A stretch of DNA of 64,000 nt from Ceriagrion tenellum (lineage: Eukaryota > Arthropoda > Insecta > Odonata > Coenagrionidae), in NCBI GenBank assembly GCA_963169105.1, contig OY720643.1, positions 78,599,696 to 78,663,695 of the forward strand, read 5' to 3'. Made by a program: the position numbers and the translations under genes. Shown in pieces: positions 24,401-32,650 of the stretch (position 1 is the stretch's first letter; the number at the start of each line of letters is the position of its first letter). The notes beneath the pieces are model-generated. The model saw nothing but the letters and a program-made list of their open reading frames with translations. It ran no database searches and was not told the DNA's origin.

Positions 24401-25932
24401 TGTGACACAAGCAAAGTATGAAATTTTGCAGTCTATGCTCTGCAGCAGCCTCCTATTCCATACTGCTTCTCCAATATCTGAGCAAAAAAATCCACTTTGT
24501 GTAAGCATATCACTGCTTCTCGCTACCTTTGGTCCTACAGACCATGAGTCACCACTCATGTCTTCAACTACTCCATTTTTTTTATATGTAAAAAAATATA
24601 TTCTAAAAGTGTTGATAAGTTATTGGTGACATATAATGGAAAGGAATCCTTTATTCATGTAGCGATACCTTGAAACTGCTATTTTGCTCTAATCAAGAAA
24701 AAAAATGCCCTAGTCTACTTACTACCTAGTCTCACAGTATAACCCCTGCCAAATTCCCTTGAGGTGACTTGCAGGGTAATATGTAAATGTTGATAACCAA
24801 AATTTAATAAAATCTTAATCGTCTTCTCTTTTTGTTGTGGAAAATTCCTATAAATATTTTTAAATACATATCTTAATGCTGTTATTTACAAACAATTCAA
24901 GATAAAACTGGTATCATCTTTTAAAATCCAGAGTCCCAATCAGTCCAGGAGACCAATGTTAACACTAATTTTCCAGTGATTCACATCACTAATGTAGGGA
25001 TGAAAACCTTATTTCAGAGCTGTTTTAGAAAAAAATATTTTTATCTGGGAATATTCTTGTGTGCTTTGGGTTCTTGTCTGATGCAACTATGCATTGATTA
25101 TCGCTCCTGAGTATTTAAATGTTACGTGAATTCTTCTTAGGATTTCCAGCAGGTATCATGGCTCCTAACAATTTTTCAATGGTTGAGGCTGCCATAGTCT
25201 TCAGGGCTTTGATCTGTTTAGACCATAAAAACTGCAAAAAGAAATACCTGCAAATAAAGAAATAACTGCAAAAAGAAAGCCCTGAATACGTTGGCAGTGT
25301 CAGCCATTGGATTGTCTGCAGCAGCCACAAAACTTTAGATTGGTCATGTTTCATCGTTTTTGTGCCTCGAATAATCACTGTTGGTTCCCTGGGATTTTTT
25401 CATTTTTCCCCTTATTACTAATTGTGGGTGCAAGCAAAACATATGCATTTACTTTTTCATTGCATAATTTTCCTTGTTGGCTTCCACACGTTTAATTGTA
25501 ACTTCATTGTAATTAGTTTGGTGCTTCTGGTTTAATGATCATTTATTTCAATGCCTGGTGAGGACAATCTCATGCTTTGTTATGCTATATTATTGTTTAA
25601 TATATAAACTTGTCAATTATGCATTTCTTGCTCTACATTTGCAAAAACGTCCAACAATTTTACTGTAATGGTATACGTTAACATCTAATGAAACCTTCTT
25701 CATTATATTTAGACAAATCTGTACCATTATTTATGAGATTTTAACTAATGTTGCTTGCTTTTAGGCTTTTCAAATTGCCAGCTTGATTCGGGAGTACACT
25801 GAAGTTTTACAGTCGCCTCATGAGGTACGTCGCCGAGAACTCAACAAGGCTAAGAAAAATATAAACAGGCCAGTGAGTATACTACACAAACCAGCGCCAC
25901 CGATTGTGTCTGAAGAAACACCTGTCAGCTAA
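224..25932 (+). CDS. Unconventional myosin tail, MyTH4-FERM-MyTH4-FERM (myosin XV-like), 3' part of gene, 17 exons
   Basis: The joined exons give 1240 residues ending at TAA 25930-25932. Order of domains: charged, possibly coiled-coil lead-in (residues 1-48), MyTH4-1 (about 49-235), FERM-1 (about 245-600), MyTH4-2 (about 645-800), FERM-2 (about 815-1215) and a short basic/proline tail. In this family MyTH4-FERM units bind microtubules and cargo receptors at the tips of filopodia or stereocilia-like protrusions, while the motor walks on actin. No motor or IQ motifs are visible, so they should lie upstream of base 1. I see no SH3 domain between FERM-1 and MyTH4-2, which argues against myosin VIIa. 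Class XV (Drosophila Myo10A/sisyphus) is my best assignment; class XXII, which has the same tail order, remains possible. Reading-frame continuity is certain; the class is inference. Confidence 0.88.
712..866 (+). CDS. Myosin tail exon 2: MyTH4-1
   Basis: TTTTAG before, GTAAGT after. It completes the split Gly codon and encodes a basic stretch (LTRKRKST) followed by EMVTYYRGSTIPNSHIH, a MyTH4 segment. It ends in phase 0. Confidence 0.9.
867..1581 (+). other. Intron after exon 2
   Basis: AT-rich, 715 bases, ordinary GTAAGT donor and TTTTAG acceptor. I see no repeat or ORF worth naming. Confidence 0.8.
1582..1806 (+). CDS. Myosin tail exon 3: MyTH4-1 core
   Basis: Phase 0 at both ends. Encodes DICKYIRGEM followed by IQSIIGYGIEREELRDEIYV, with QCMRQATNNP behind it. 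The conserved LRDEIYVQ-R-QxTxNP pattern is the hallmark of MyTH4 domains. Confidence 0.95.
1807..2180 (+). other. Intron after exon 3
   Basis: 374 bases, AT-rich, no recognisable element. The acceptor TATTGCAG is at 2173-2180. Confidence 0.8.
2181..2315 (+). CDS. Myosin tail exon 4: end of MyTH4-1
   Basis: Exactly 45 codons, phase 0 at both ends, flanked by GCAG and GTAAGT. It encodes the C-terminal helices of MyTH4-1 (KLRQYVQWCMDNC) and the RQYPPSTVEI linker that leads into FERM-1; a P-S/T-x-x-E-I motif here is usual for myosin MyTH4-FERM tails. It was too short to be obvious as a free-standing ORF. Confidence 0.9.
2316..3108 (+). other. Intron after exon 4
   Basis: 793 bases of AT-rich sequence. 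No element recognised. The acceptor is TTCTATAG. Confidence 0.75.
3109..3338 (+). CDS. Myosin tail exon 5: FERM-1 F1 lobe
   Basis: Begins with an Ala codon and encodes CRFFFLDGRTKAIDVHPTDT, the ubiquitin-like F1 lobe, ending at DYLYDVIAAWEA. The donor is GC|GTGAGT, leaving a codon split 2+1 with the next exon 2 kb away. The ATG at 3112 is internal and not a start. Confidence 0.93.
3371..3530 (+). mobile_element. tRNA-derived SINE relic, internally deleted
   Basis: CCCCGGTGGCGGCAGGGTAA and the following CTGGGTA correspond to the head of the SINE at 59691, which begins CCGGTGGCGGTGGGGTGAAG. In this copy the middle of the head, including the B box, is missing. Downstream similarity (ATGTGTC after a GTGTATG) and the A-rich end support a common origin. 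The boundaries are approximate. Confidence 0.5.
3575..3884. mobile_element. TTAA-flanked MITE (piggyBac-type target site)
   Basis: Bounded by TTAA on both sides. The inverted ends are CCCTTTCTCTGCTGTG on the left and CACAGCGAAAGGG on the right. Just inside the left end are two small hairpins: GAACGTAG/CTACGTTC (3594-3612) and GAACGTA/TACGTTC. No coding capacity. The 310-bp size and TTAA duplication are those of non-autonomous piggyBac-like elements; the superfamily is inferred from the target site only. Confidence 0.75.
4087..4228. repeat. Near-perfect intronic inverted repeat (63-base arms, 16-base loop)
   Basis: Left arm 4087-4149 and right arm 4166-4228 pair at 61 of 63 positions; the two mismatches lie at the TGTGCTTAG/CTAAACACG section. 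It lies in the sense strand of the myosin intron, so it would fold in the pre-mRNA. The left arm holds a decoy acceptor (GCTGTTTTCAG), but no exon is needed there: exon 5 and exon 6 join in phase. Likely a foldback MITE or hairpin-RNA source. Confidence 0.9.
5429..5618 (+). CDS. Myosin tail exon 6: FERM-1 F1-F2 linker and start of F2
   Basis: TTTTTAG acceptor, GTGAGT donor, and the first base completes the Ala codon of exon 5. It encodes a Ser/Thr/Gly-rich linker (SSSFPTLTKRGNASTLGSG) followed by RFVFKKRLF and DPVEVNMLYAQAVYNVVK, the start of the F2 helical lobe. The linker is longer than in a plain FERM domain. Confidence 0.9.
5619..6771 (+). other. Intron after exon 6
   Basis: 1.15 kb, AT-rich, no element recognised. 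An apparent ORF start near 6652 runs into exon 7 but the TTTTTTCAG acceptor at 6763-6771 marks the real border. Confidence 0.75.
6772..6933 (+). CDS. Myosin tail exon 7: FERM-1 F2 lobe
   Basis: 54 codons, phase 0 both ends. Encodes CDDFPVTEKVALQLAGLQAQ, then VALGDPKDGKFDYY, a typical F2 acyl-CoA-binding-like fold. The phrase FPVTEK recurs in FERM-2 (exon 14), showing the two FERM domains are paralogous repeats. Confidence 0.93.
6934..8987 (+). other. Intron after exon 7
   Basis: 2.05 kb. There is a weak pair of inverted ends (CTGTCACAGA around 7268 and its complement ending 7395) that could be an old short MITE. Otherwise AT-rich with no gene; short ORFs on both strands are not conserved-looking. 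Confidence 0.6.
8988..9135 (+). CDS. Myosin tail exon 8: FERM-1 F2/F3
   Basis: ATTTCAG acceptor, GTATGT donor. Encodes LAQAHRQYGMGRSELAAKVL and continues to YPLYGTTLFQVTYRGYW, the end of F2 and first strands of the PH-like F3 lobe. Ends one base into a Gly codon. Its reading frame differs from the ATG-initiated ORF at the same place. Confidence 0.92.
9136..9856 (+). other. Intron after exon 8
   Basis: 721 bases with an A-rich stretch near 9430-9500; no element recognised. Confidence 0.75.
9857..10134 (+). CDS. Myosin tail exon 9: FERM-1 F3 lobe
   Basis: TTTCAG acceptor, GTAATT donor. Encodes NTLILGVNCEGIMMIKPDDK, then the F3 strands through FVFETAQKNEIGSLIASYYP. The ATG at 9895 is internal. 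Phase 0 exit. Confidence 0.94.
10259..10395 (+). CDS. Myosin tail exon 10: end of FERM-1
   Basis: ATTTTTAG acceptor and CGCAG|GTAAAA donor. Encodes AKVITNEDRIRLYHNVINCR and a linker KKPQDTGGGFIRNTLR, ending two bases into an Arg codon. No SH3 signature follows. Confidence 0.88.
10396..11299 (+). other. Intron after exon 10, with a short tandem repeat
   Basis: 904 bases. At about 10784-10850 a 25-base unit (AATTGAAAACTTGGACTTGA...) is repeated about three times. The rest is AT-rich and featureless. Confidence 0.75.
10784..10850. repeat. 25-base tandem repeat, about 2.6 units
   Basis: Units of the form ATTGAAAA-TTGGACTTGAACAAA follow one another with single-base changes. Intronic and noncoding. 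Confidence 0.75.
11300..11505 (+). CDS. Myosin tail exon 11: linker and start of MyTH4-2
   Basis: TTGTTCCAG acceptor, GTAAGT donor. Encodes RLEKLRSEHGPLDHGETYKG and then YAFWAFSRQPIPQSLSKMP, VFQIILTYAGLGQNG. The exon joins FERM-1 straight to the second MyTH4 without room for an SH3 domain. It ends one base into a Gly codon. Confidence 0.92.
12388..12728. mobile_element. TA-flanked DNA-transposon MITE with transposase-tail relic
   Basis: Ends are TACCGTATATTTCCGCAGAT and, read inverted, TACCGTATCTTTCGGCAGAT; the match continues through AAGACGA (27 bases, three differences). TA at both ends fits a Tc1/mariner/pogo-type duplication. Inside, from about 12492 to 12566, the frame MAESEDVLEELFASDDVFED runs to a stop, an acidic stretch like the C-terminus of pogo/Tigger transposases. 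That reading is an inference. Confidence 0.72.
13001..13277. mobile_element. TTAA-flanked MITE with subterminal palindrome
   Basis: TTAACCCTTTTAGTGC on the left and its inverse GCACTAAGAGGGTTAA on the right (one mismatch). Just inside the left end is a perfect palindrome GCCGATATATCGGC (13022-13035). Same layout as the MITE at 3575-3884 but with different internal sequence. Noncoding. Confidence 0.78.
13339..13637 (+). CDS. Myosin tail exon 12: MyTH4-2 core
   Basis: TTATCAG acceptor, GTATGG donor. Encodes INLIQRIMEKCMRKESLLNE, with LYLQLMKQTTDHPDP, and LLSLACSVVLPTDKAIRKYL. LxNELYLQLxKQTT is the diagnostic MyTH4 motif. The plus-strand ORF that runs on past 13637 is intron read-through. Confidence 0.95.
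13638..14620 (+). other. Intron after exon 12
   Basis: 983 bases, AT-rich, no repeat or gene recognised. Confidence 0.75.
14621..14828 (+). CDS. Myosin tail exon 13: MyTH4-2/FERM-2 junction and F1
   Basis: TTCTCAG acceptor, GTCAGT donor. Encodes RRRQWPPSREEIMCTINRRP, the PPSxEEI hinge found between MyTH4 and FERM, then YARFHFMDGQYHAVEFHPSA, the F1 lobe. Ends one base into a Gly codon. The ATG at 14681 is internal. Confidence 0.93.
14829..16079 (+). other. Intron after exon 13, with a SINE-like head
   Basis: 1.25 kb. Around 14925-14985 there is an RNA polymerase III-like pair: A box TAGCTTAGTACTGG and B box GGTTTAAATCT about 33 bases later. No terminator-proximal body is obvious, so this is at most a degraded SINE. 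The rest is AT-rich. Confidence 0.5.
16080..16615 (+). CDS. Myosin tail exon 14: FERM-2 F1 end, low-complexity insert, F2 start
   Basis: CAACCATAG acceptor, GTAAGT donor. GYAIYEVLGNSERSLMPEEK finishes F1. Then come about ten Ala, a Gln/Pro/Asn region, a run of six His with a further HNHHHPP, five units of (Q/P)HNA, and PPPPPPHHHPP. The FERM fold resumes at FLFKKHLFFDQFLDLDDPVE and DRFPVTEKES. The insert (roughly residues 893-995) sits at the F1-F2 boundary, a surface loop in FERM folds. The GC content is clearly higher than in neighbouring exons. The reverse-strand ORFs here are shadows. Confidence 0.93.
16379..16438 (+). repeat. 12-base coding repeat (QHNA units)
   Basis: About five copies of a 12-base unit close to CAACACAATGCG, in frame, encoding (Q/P)HNA. 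Expected to vary in number between individuals. Confidence 0.85.
16616..17803 (+). other. Intron after exon 14, with a possible DNA-transposon end
   Basis: 1.19 kb. At 16697-16750 AATACGAAGTTGGCGGGACC and CACTTCGTATTTTTGAG form an imperfect inverted pair that resembles subterminal sequence of pogo/Tigger-like elements; the other end was not found. The rest is AT-rich with no gene. Confidence 0.4.
17804..18043 (+). CDS. Myosin tail exon 15: FERM-2 F2 lobe
   Basis: 80 codons, phase 0 both ends, TTTTTAG acceptor and GTGAGC donor. Encodes MMLCALQAQLELGDCREELV, PRVIPNVPHEGIAM and GMTPAEAKKAFLNLIQSWP. The opening ATG is internal; exon 14 reads directly into it. The next exon is 5.9 kb away. Confidence 0.93.
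18044..18633 (+). other. Intron after exon 15, 5' part
   Basis: AT-rich, no element recognised before the foldback-type element. Confidence 0.7.
18891..19745. repeat. Tandem repeat of ~394-407 bp inside the foldback-type element
   Basis: TGGGAAAATCACTG recurs at 18891, 19285 and 19692. AGAAGAACCATGAAGCATCA recurs at 19204 and 19598, and CACTGG-TA-GA-TCCAA also recurs. That is about two diverged units plus the start of a third. Confidence 0.8.
20235..20700. repeat. Inner long inverted repeat, ~205-228-base arms
   Basis: CTTTACAGTGATTTTGACGG (20235 on) pairs with 20681-20700; pairing continues with few changes through CGAGTGAATTGGGATTGGCG, TTTAACAAACTGGGTC and CTGAAATGAGGAGGAAAAAA. The loop is about 35 bases (20463-20497). 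Confidence 0.85.
20970..23963 (+). other. Intron after exon 15, 3' part
   Basis: 3 kb AT-rich. Short plus-strand ORFs at 21069 and 22091 are not needed for the gene: exon 15 and exon 16 join in phase and together form a continuous F2-F3 junction. No element recognised. Confidence 0.7.
23964..24167 (+). CDS. Myosin tail exon 16: FERM-2 F3 lobe
   Basis: 68 codons, phase 0 both ends, CCTCCAG acceptor, GTGAGA donor. Encodes QSFTSNWPRVLWLAVDQWGL, HLLEHRSRNALCTYEYSSII and KKQSKVILTTTQ, the PH-like F3 lobe that in this family contacts cargo tails. Confidence 0.95.
24168..25764 (+). other. Intron after exon 16, with a degraded TTAA MITE
   Basis: 1.6 kb. Around 24349-24560 TTAACCCTAGAGTGGTGACG and, inverted, GAGTGGTGAC near 24548 form the ends of a decayed TTAA-type MITE whose right terminal bases are gone. 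The rest is AT-rich. Confidence 0.6.
25765..25932 (+). CDS. Myosin tail exon 17: last helix of FERM-2, C-terminus, stop
   Basis: GCTTTTAG acceptor. Encodes AFQIASLIREYTEVLQSPHE, closing the F3 lobe, then a basic stretch RRRELNKAKKNINRP and a proline-rich tail ending ETPVS and TAA at 25930-25932. Complete C-terminus. Confidence 0.95.
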   Translation, partial: AFQIASLIREYTEVLQSPHEVRRRELNKAKKNINRPVSILHKPAPPIVSEETPVS

Positions 25933-26166
25933 GCATCAAGTGTCTTCCTCTGCTCTCTTGAATCCAAAAATGGAGTTTAGTTGGTGCATGCTACTCGAAA
26001 TGTACCTCTCACCGGTGGATTTGGATGAACCAAAATAGACTGAATGTCTGCCAAACATAGTTTGCAACAATTCCATGAAGCTGTCGTCTGGTTGTGTGCC
26101 ATGCCCTGCGTCAAGGGGGGAGGCCTGGGTTTCTGTTAATGCTGCCCTCTGGCCATGGACAAGGAC

Positions 26167-26172
26167 AATAAA
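26167..26172 (+). promoter_or_regulatory. Candidate polyadenylation signal
   Basis: AATAAA 235 bases downstream of the myosin stop codon, followed by GT/T-rich sequence. Use is unproven. Confidence 0.4.
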
Positions 26173-29100
26173 GGTCAAAAGCACTTCCAAAAATATCTTT
26201 CTCGTCAGGTGTTGCTGAACAATTCCCCAATACTTTTGACTTAATTCCCTCTCTATGAGTGTAATTCAAAATGTTATTCTGATTCTAGTTGGTTGATTTT
26301 TTTATCGTGACTTTGACTAATATGAAACGACTTCATTTTTTTTATCTTTGAAACTCCTATTTTTGTCATGTGACAAAAACCCAGGATTTGTGCATTTATT
26401 TTAATGTTGGTGATATTGGTTATTTATCACAATCTATTGAGTAAGTAATTTTATGAATCTCTCCCATGGCAATTTAGGGCCTGTTCCATGATACCTTTCA
26501 AAAGTTATTTGAAAAATTACATTTCTTTGTACCTGATTGAAAACCAAAGAAATTTGAGGGAACTTTTGATATGTATTCAGCTGTATTTATCAGTCATATT
26601 GCATTAATTTCTATTATGATGACAATGTGGGGTGCATATAATATTGACCAGTCATATTTTGTTGTATTACTTTGTCTTGAGGAATCTCAGGATGTAGAAA
26701 TAGGTTTAGAAACTACTGTCATTTGCTTTTGGCATACATATTAACATTATGCCTCTTATTACAGCTAAATTTAATGGCTAAGTGGGTCACTCAAATATCA
26801 GTTTTATTTGAGATTCATTTCATTTACCTTGGCCACAAAGTTGGAGAGATGTTCTCCTATCAAAGAAGAAATGCTTGAGCCATAGATTCTGTTCCTAATT
26901 GACTTCTCAAGCACCATGAAATTTAAAGACAAAAGGAAATGAATACAGTACACTTTACGTCTTATTAATGAATCAAAGTTGCCTATGAATACATAAAAGG
27001 TACCTAATGTAATGTTATCCTTTATTATGCCATCATTTTTTACAAGTTTCTGATACATATTATCTGATGTGTTTTTAATTTTTTTCTTTTTCGATTGCAT
27101 GTGTTCTGGTTTAATACTCAGGGTACATTGGATTTTTTTCCCCGGCAATCAGTATTTCAATGACTCATACTGAAAAACGTTTACCTATCAGTACCACTGA
27201 CGTGGTTACCAAGCTGACACAAATGCATTTAAAACTAGTCATTAAATATTAAAGTCTTGTACTTAGTGTATAAACTGTAGCTTTTACTGAGACAAGTGCT
27301 GAAGGTGAATTTTATTAGTTCCCATACTGAATATGAATACATACCTAATTCTCTGATATTGAACCTAATGAATGCGTATTTGTTAAGATTATTAGTTTGC
27401 AATCAATTCATTATGTCAGCATCAAAAAAAATATTGTGAGGGTCATTATTTATGGGAAGTTTTAAAAACTGACTTAAGTAATGTGTAAATTATTAAGTGT
27501 TATGATGTACAAAGATACTAACTTATGTTTTAATGATGAAGTAATGAGGCTGTTTAGCATTTGGAGGTTATGGTGTACATATGTACTTTGAGTGATAGCC
27601 ACTCTTATCTGTGAGTTATTTCTATAATTTCCATCATGTTACTCTTCGATAGTTTATTGCATGGGCTAACTCTGAGAAGGGGGGAAATGTATGAAAAAGG
27701 ATGGGAAGCAATTGAGTTGTACCACGTGGAGATACATTTGATTATGTTTGCAATTTAATGCTGTTTTTACATCTACTATCATTTCTGAAGAAAGTAAACA
27801 ATATTTTTGATGTTTCTTTCTTTATAAAAAAATTCTGTTGTCACCTCTTCATTTATTGCTTTGAGCTTATTTCTTACTGAATTTAACAAGGATTTGAACA
27901 AATATTGAATTATTAATCCAATAATATGATGTTTTGAATATTATAACACACTAATGAAATTCAAAAAGACATTCTTTCTTAAATTCTGTTGCATATCATC
28001 TTTTAATTTAATTTTTTATAAATGATTATTATCAAAAAGCAAAGGTATTCTTGAATTTAGCTAGTTTAATTTGATGAATCTACCTGTACATAGCATAAGA
28101 TTTATGATTGAATTTAATCTCATTCAGTCAGATTAAGAATGGTAATGAGGGATGTTTATGAAGTAACATGGGTGTTTATGATTTTTTAGTATATTTGAAA
28201 GCCAGAGAATTCTTCATTTTTGAAAACAGCTCTTTACAGTTACACTTCTGAGGTAGGGATTTATTCAGACAGAGTGAAACATTGAAAATTTATCTATGAT
28301 AAAATTGACTATGACTTCAAGTGACCATACTTGGTGTGATTTTCTTGTGCTGAAATTTATAATGTTGTGAAGTTTTGCGAATGAGATTAGCTGCTCTTTT
28401 TATTAATATATACATGAAGTCGTACAACTGTTTCCTATTTTAAAAGAAGAGCAGACAGCATCAACTTTGTGTTCATCTTTTGGCATTTAAATGTTCTTCT
28501 ACAACTTTTTACCCTCTTGAGTAACTTAAGCCACCATTTTTTTCATGCCCACAGATATTAATGCATTGTGACGAGGAAAAAGTGTAGGTAAACCTTTATT
28601 TATATTTAGGATAGTCTATTACAAGAGCTCAATGGTACTCTTTAATTATGGATCCAAGTTGAGAGATTATGAGAACCTGAGAAAGAATAATTCCTCTTTA
28701 GAGTGGTGGTTATTACCTTGTTCACTGCTCAGTGAATATTGGTAAGTGTTAGTAAAGCCTATTTAAGATTAATTGTTACTGAAAATAGGCAAAAGCAGCA
28801 GAGACCTTAGTAGGGGTTTGCTGTAAGCCTGTGTGTAAATAATTGTCCTTTACATGGAGCAAAATGAAATTGAAAGCTCACCGAAAGCTATATATTTTAA
28901 GGAAAATTGAAGGGTTACTAAGTTATGTATTTATTGACTTGAAACCTGAATCCTATACATATATTCATCTGCTATTGCCATTCCTGTTGTCAATGTTATC
29001 TGCGTGAATGACTATGTAAGGGTAAGACTAAAAAGTAATGGGAGCTCAGTATTCACCGCAATCCACAATCCTTTAATTTAAAAATTAATCTGTGATACAT

Positions 29101-29288
29101 GTTGAAGTATGTATCAACTTGTTCTTCAATGTACTTTTGCTATCATGCCTGGATGCATAAAAAAATACAAATACATGGACTGATAAAATGTTGAAAATAT
29201 TTGTGATACTTGAGCAGCATGTAAAATTGCTAACACCTACACTTGTTGATATATATAGGCAACCAAAATTTGGCAGTGTCATATGCAT

Positions 29289-29305
29289 CTCTCTCTCTCT
29301 CTCTC
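29289..29305. repeat. (CT) microsatellite
   Basis: Uninterrupted CT dinucleotides, 17 bases. Confidence 0.9.
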
Positions 29306-30340
29306 ATGAACTTTCATTTTATTTTTGTCTGACATTAATTAGGGAATGTTTTTGATTCTTGCCTGATGAGGAATACAGACCTCGTCAGAATAGTCTTATT
29401 GATGGTGCTATGATTTTTAGATTAATCATGCAGCAAAAGTCCTTATGGATGACTTCCATTGGTTTTTGACTACATTGTCACTTATAATTTCTAGAAAAAG
29501 CTGTTAAGATGTGATTACTAAATTGGCAATAGGGATAACCTGGAATTAAGATTACATTTAAAAATTTCCCTTTTTCATCTAGAATTTGTCCTGATAATTT
29601 TTTTCCGAAAGAGGGAAAAGTTTTTAATGCCCCAAGATTATTTTTAATTTTACCATTGATCCGTCTTTGTGTCTGTTTTATATATTTTCAACTTTCTCAC
29701 ATTTTCAAGTAAGTTTTCTGTATTTTTTGTTCCTGAGAAAGACTTTGGGATTTACCATGCAAGGACTTTTGTCTGATTATTGAGTTTATTTATGGTGGAT
29801 GCATGAAATAATTAATGAACTTCAATGCTGTAATGTATGTACATAAAATGTTTTCTATTTTGACCTGTACGTAAGCTACTGTGCATTACCCAATTTTTTA
29901 TGTCATCGCTGTATCGTTCCTTTTTTCTCATCATCACAAGCAATGAGGATTAAATGATCAGAAGGCATGAGGCAACATCAATTTTTGAGGTCAACCAACT
30001 CTGTATATGTTGGGGCATGTGCATTGGCACGTGTGCATTCTTTCTTTTGGCTCTTCTGGTGTGGAGAGAATGGCTCATCTAGTGGTTCATTGAGTTAGCC
30101 ACAGATACATTCTCAGAGGTTGTTTCTCTCTTTTGCATGCACACATCCCCCAGTCCTCTTTGATTTCCTCTTCCCAAGCAGGTGGACATGGAATGCTTGA
30201 GTCATCTGTGATTTGTACTATTTGGAGGACAAAAAAATGTTAATGAATCCATTTGTAAACATTTATAAAATGAACGTTTTATGATATAAATATATTAATT
30301 TTATTTGTATTTATAATAAACAATGAATCATCAAAAGAGG

Positions 30341-31630
30341 TTTTTCATTTTATCAGTGTATTGAGGATGCTGAACCAGTCATTAATTGTGAAGGCTTGGA
30401 TACTATGCCTAGAATCCATGAAGATAGTCCTAACCAGGTTGCCCACCAATCAAAGCTTGTATGCCAACAAACGTTTTGAAGCTTGCCTTGATCATTGATA
30501 GTAGATTATTGGTCATTGATAGCGATTTGAAAATTAGGCACAATGCCATATTTTCACATAGATTATATCAAGTCAAAAGAGGCACGTGAAACCTGGGAAT
30601 CCATTTCTTCTGAAGCTTCATGCCATATACTAACCCTTGATATAGTACAACCAACTCATCGGTGAGTAGTTTGTCTGAATTGTTTAATTAGGTAAACTAT
30701 AGTTCAGCTGGATATTCCATAAATTGGACTTAGATGATTTTCATTCATCATTGGTATTGTGTATTGAAGTTTTCTCATGTGTACTGATCTGCGTTTACTT
30801 CAATACCTTGCATGGAAAGCTTCAGATATGCATCCCAGATGTATTTTGATGTGATATTTGTTTTCATGCATTGTCTTTCCTTACCAAGGGCCTGGGTTCT
30901 AATCCCAGCTGCTAGGATATTGTGATTGTACGGGATCAAGAGACCAATGGGATATTCTGACCATTAATTTTCGAGCTTCCTACTTCATTGTGAAATATTT
31001 GAGGTATGTAAAAACTTTTTCAAAAAGTAATTGTGCAATTTAGACTCTTTAAACGCCATTGCATGGAATAATTTGGATAAATTCCTTTTTCAAAGATCCT
31101 GTTCTGCTTATATTAATGGTATTGACCTGTCAATGTTAGTCATACTCCTTGATCACTTATTCATATGTTTTATTTGAAAGACACTACTCATAGTAGAGAC
31201 AGTCAAGCGCAGAGGATAGTATACTTTTCATGTCCCTCCCCACCTCTTGCATACCATCATTCAAAATTTGCGCAAGCTTTTATGAATGAGGAGGTAAATT
31301 AGCGCCCGCATGCCTGGATAAAGGTTAAACAAATTTAATATTAATGGAGCCAACCTGGTTATAGAGATTTTGAGATCAGCCACCCTATAAAATGCATCTC
31401 GCAACCTGCTCTGCCATAGCTGCAATGCTAATACCACTGCAACACCTGCATTGAAGTGTGAAGTGTATATTGCAATGATGAGTTGGCTGAGAGCAAGGTG
31501 TAGTGATTGTTAATTGAATAGTACTAATGTGGTGTAAGTTACTTCTTTTTAAAACTAGAACTAACATGGGTGGTGGAAGGCAATATGTCAACTTGTACAG
31601 ATGGAATACTGCATTTTAGAGGGAACTATT
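30341..31630. other. AT-rich spacer with a tRNA-like B box
   Basis: GGGTTCTAATCCCAGCTGCT near 30894 contains a good RNA polymerase III B box and may be a SINE relic. Nothing else recognised. Confidence 0.45.
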
Positions 31631-31876
31631 TTACAAAGATGCTATATGCATTATTCTGGTCCGTCTTATATAGCCGGGTGTGATTGGCGCATTGCTGTTT
31701 TCCTGCATTCCTTTTTTAAACATCCTCTTCCAGGCGCTAGAGAGATTGTAACCATTCTTCCGGTTAAAGTTTTTTAGGATGCTTAGTGATTTCAACGGCA
31801 ACCCGGAATTATCTGGGGTAGCAGCGGCTTTCCTTGGATAGATTCCTTCGATACTTCGCGGAACACGTTTGGTCAA
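31631..31876 (-). pseudogene. Penelope-like element fragment (C-terminal GIY-YIG region), inverted copy
   Basis: The minus frame contains ILKNFNRKNGYNLSSAWKRM, closely matching the plus copy at 31891 (HPKNFYQEDGYNLPSAWKMM). A KHxxNFNRxxGYxLSxxW motif is usual just after the GIY-YIG core of Penelope-like retroelement proteins, where the domain acts as the endonuclease. No reverse transcriptase is present; the copy is heavily truncated. Confidence 0.55.
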
Positions 31877-31879
31877 AAC

Positions 31880-32650
31880 CCGGTCACTAGGTGGACGTCA
31901 AGAATCCGAGGATTCTATCTAAGCATCCTAAAAACTTCTACCAGGAGGACGGTTACAATCTCCCTAGTGCCTGGAAGATGATGTTCAAAAAAGAAATACG
32001 GGAAGCCAACAATGCGCCAGTCAGAGAAATTCCCGCCAATCATACCCGGATATTAAAGACGGACCAGAAAAACACATAGCCACTTCAGACCTGAAGACGC
32101 CAGCAGGATGGCTGGAGAAACAGTTGTCAACCATGGACATTACGCGGAGGAACGCCCGAAAGCTGCTCCGCTGCGAATCATACCCCGCGGAAACCTTCGA
32201 ATCAACTGCGCACTCGACGACTTACGATCGCACTCCAACCACCGTAATTTTCGCATCCTAGATTATAGTATATACTACCTACCTGGAGGGCGGTAGCATC
32301 CATTTTGGGAACTACTGCTCGCTAGGGTAGTCGAACTCAGCTATATTACGCTCTGCAGGATACTCGTAGTTTTTGCAACGAGTGATTTTCAACCACTCGC
32401 CATTTGAGTTCACGGCTCGTGCTTTCTTCGTGAAGTACATACATGGATTCCCCTGACTCCTTCACTTCCCCTTCATCCTTTTTTATACATTGTATGTTAT
32501 TAAGCTCCATGTATTTTTTTATTTGAACTAAATAATATGTTCATTTGTTTATTACTTCGCTGCTATATTATTATATTATTTTTGTATTCTTGCTCTGAGG
32601 GACCTGTCCCAGAGTAAAGTAAATGATTATTCCATTCTATTGTATTTCTT
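31880..32650 (+). pseudogene. Penelope-like element fragment and 3' region
   Basis: The frame from 31891 has SKHPKNFYQEDGYNLPSAWK and stops at 32077-32079. A second frame after it (LKTPAGWLEKQLSTMDITRR, about 32092-32250) also looks coding and suggests a frameshift. The AT-rich tail up to about 32650 carries CTGAGGGACCTGTCCCAGAG. Arms 31655-31785 and 31920-32075 are inverted repeats of each other at roughly 80%. Family assignment is inference from the motif. Confidence 0.5.

Larger units (their letters stand above)
25933..30340 (+). other. 3' UTR and AT-rich spacer
   Basis: The first polyadenylation-type AATAAA after the stop is at 26167-26172, 235 bases on; others occur later (for example 30315-30320), so the UTR length is undetermined. 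A (CT) run lies at 29289-29305. No gene or element recognised. Confidence 0.6.

Noticed and set aside
24349..24560. Complete TTAA MITE
   Set aside because: The right end lacks the AGGGTTAA terminus, so only a degraded remnant can be claimed.
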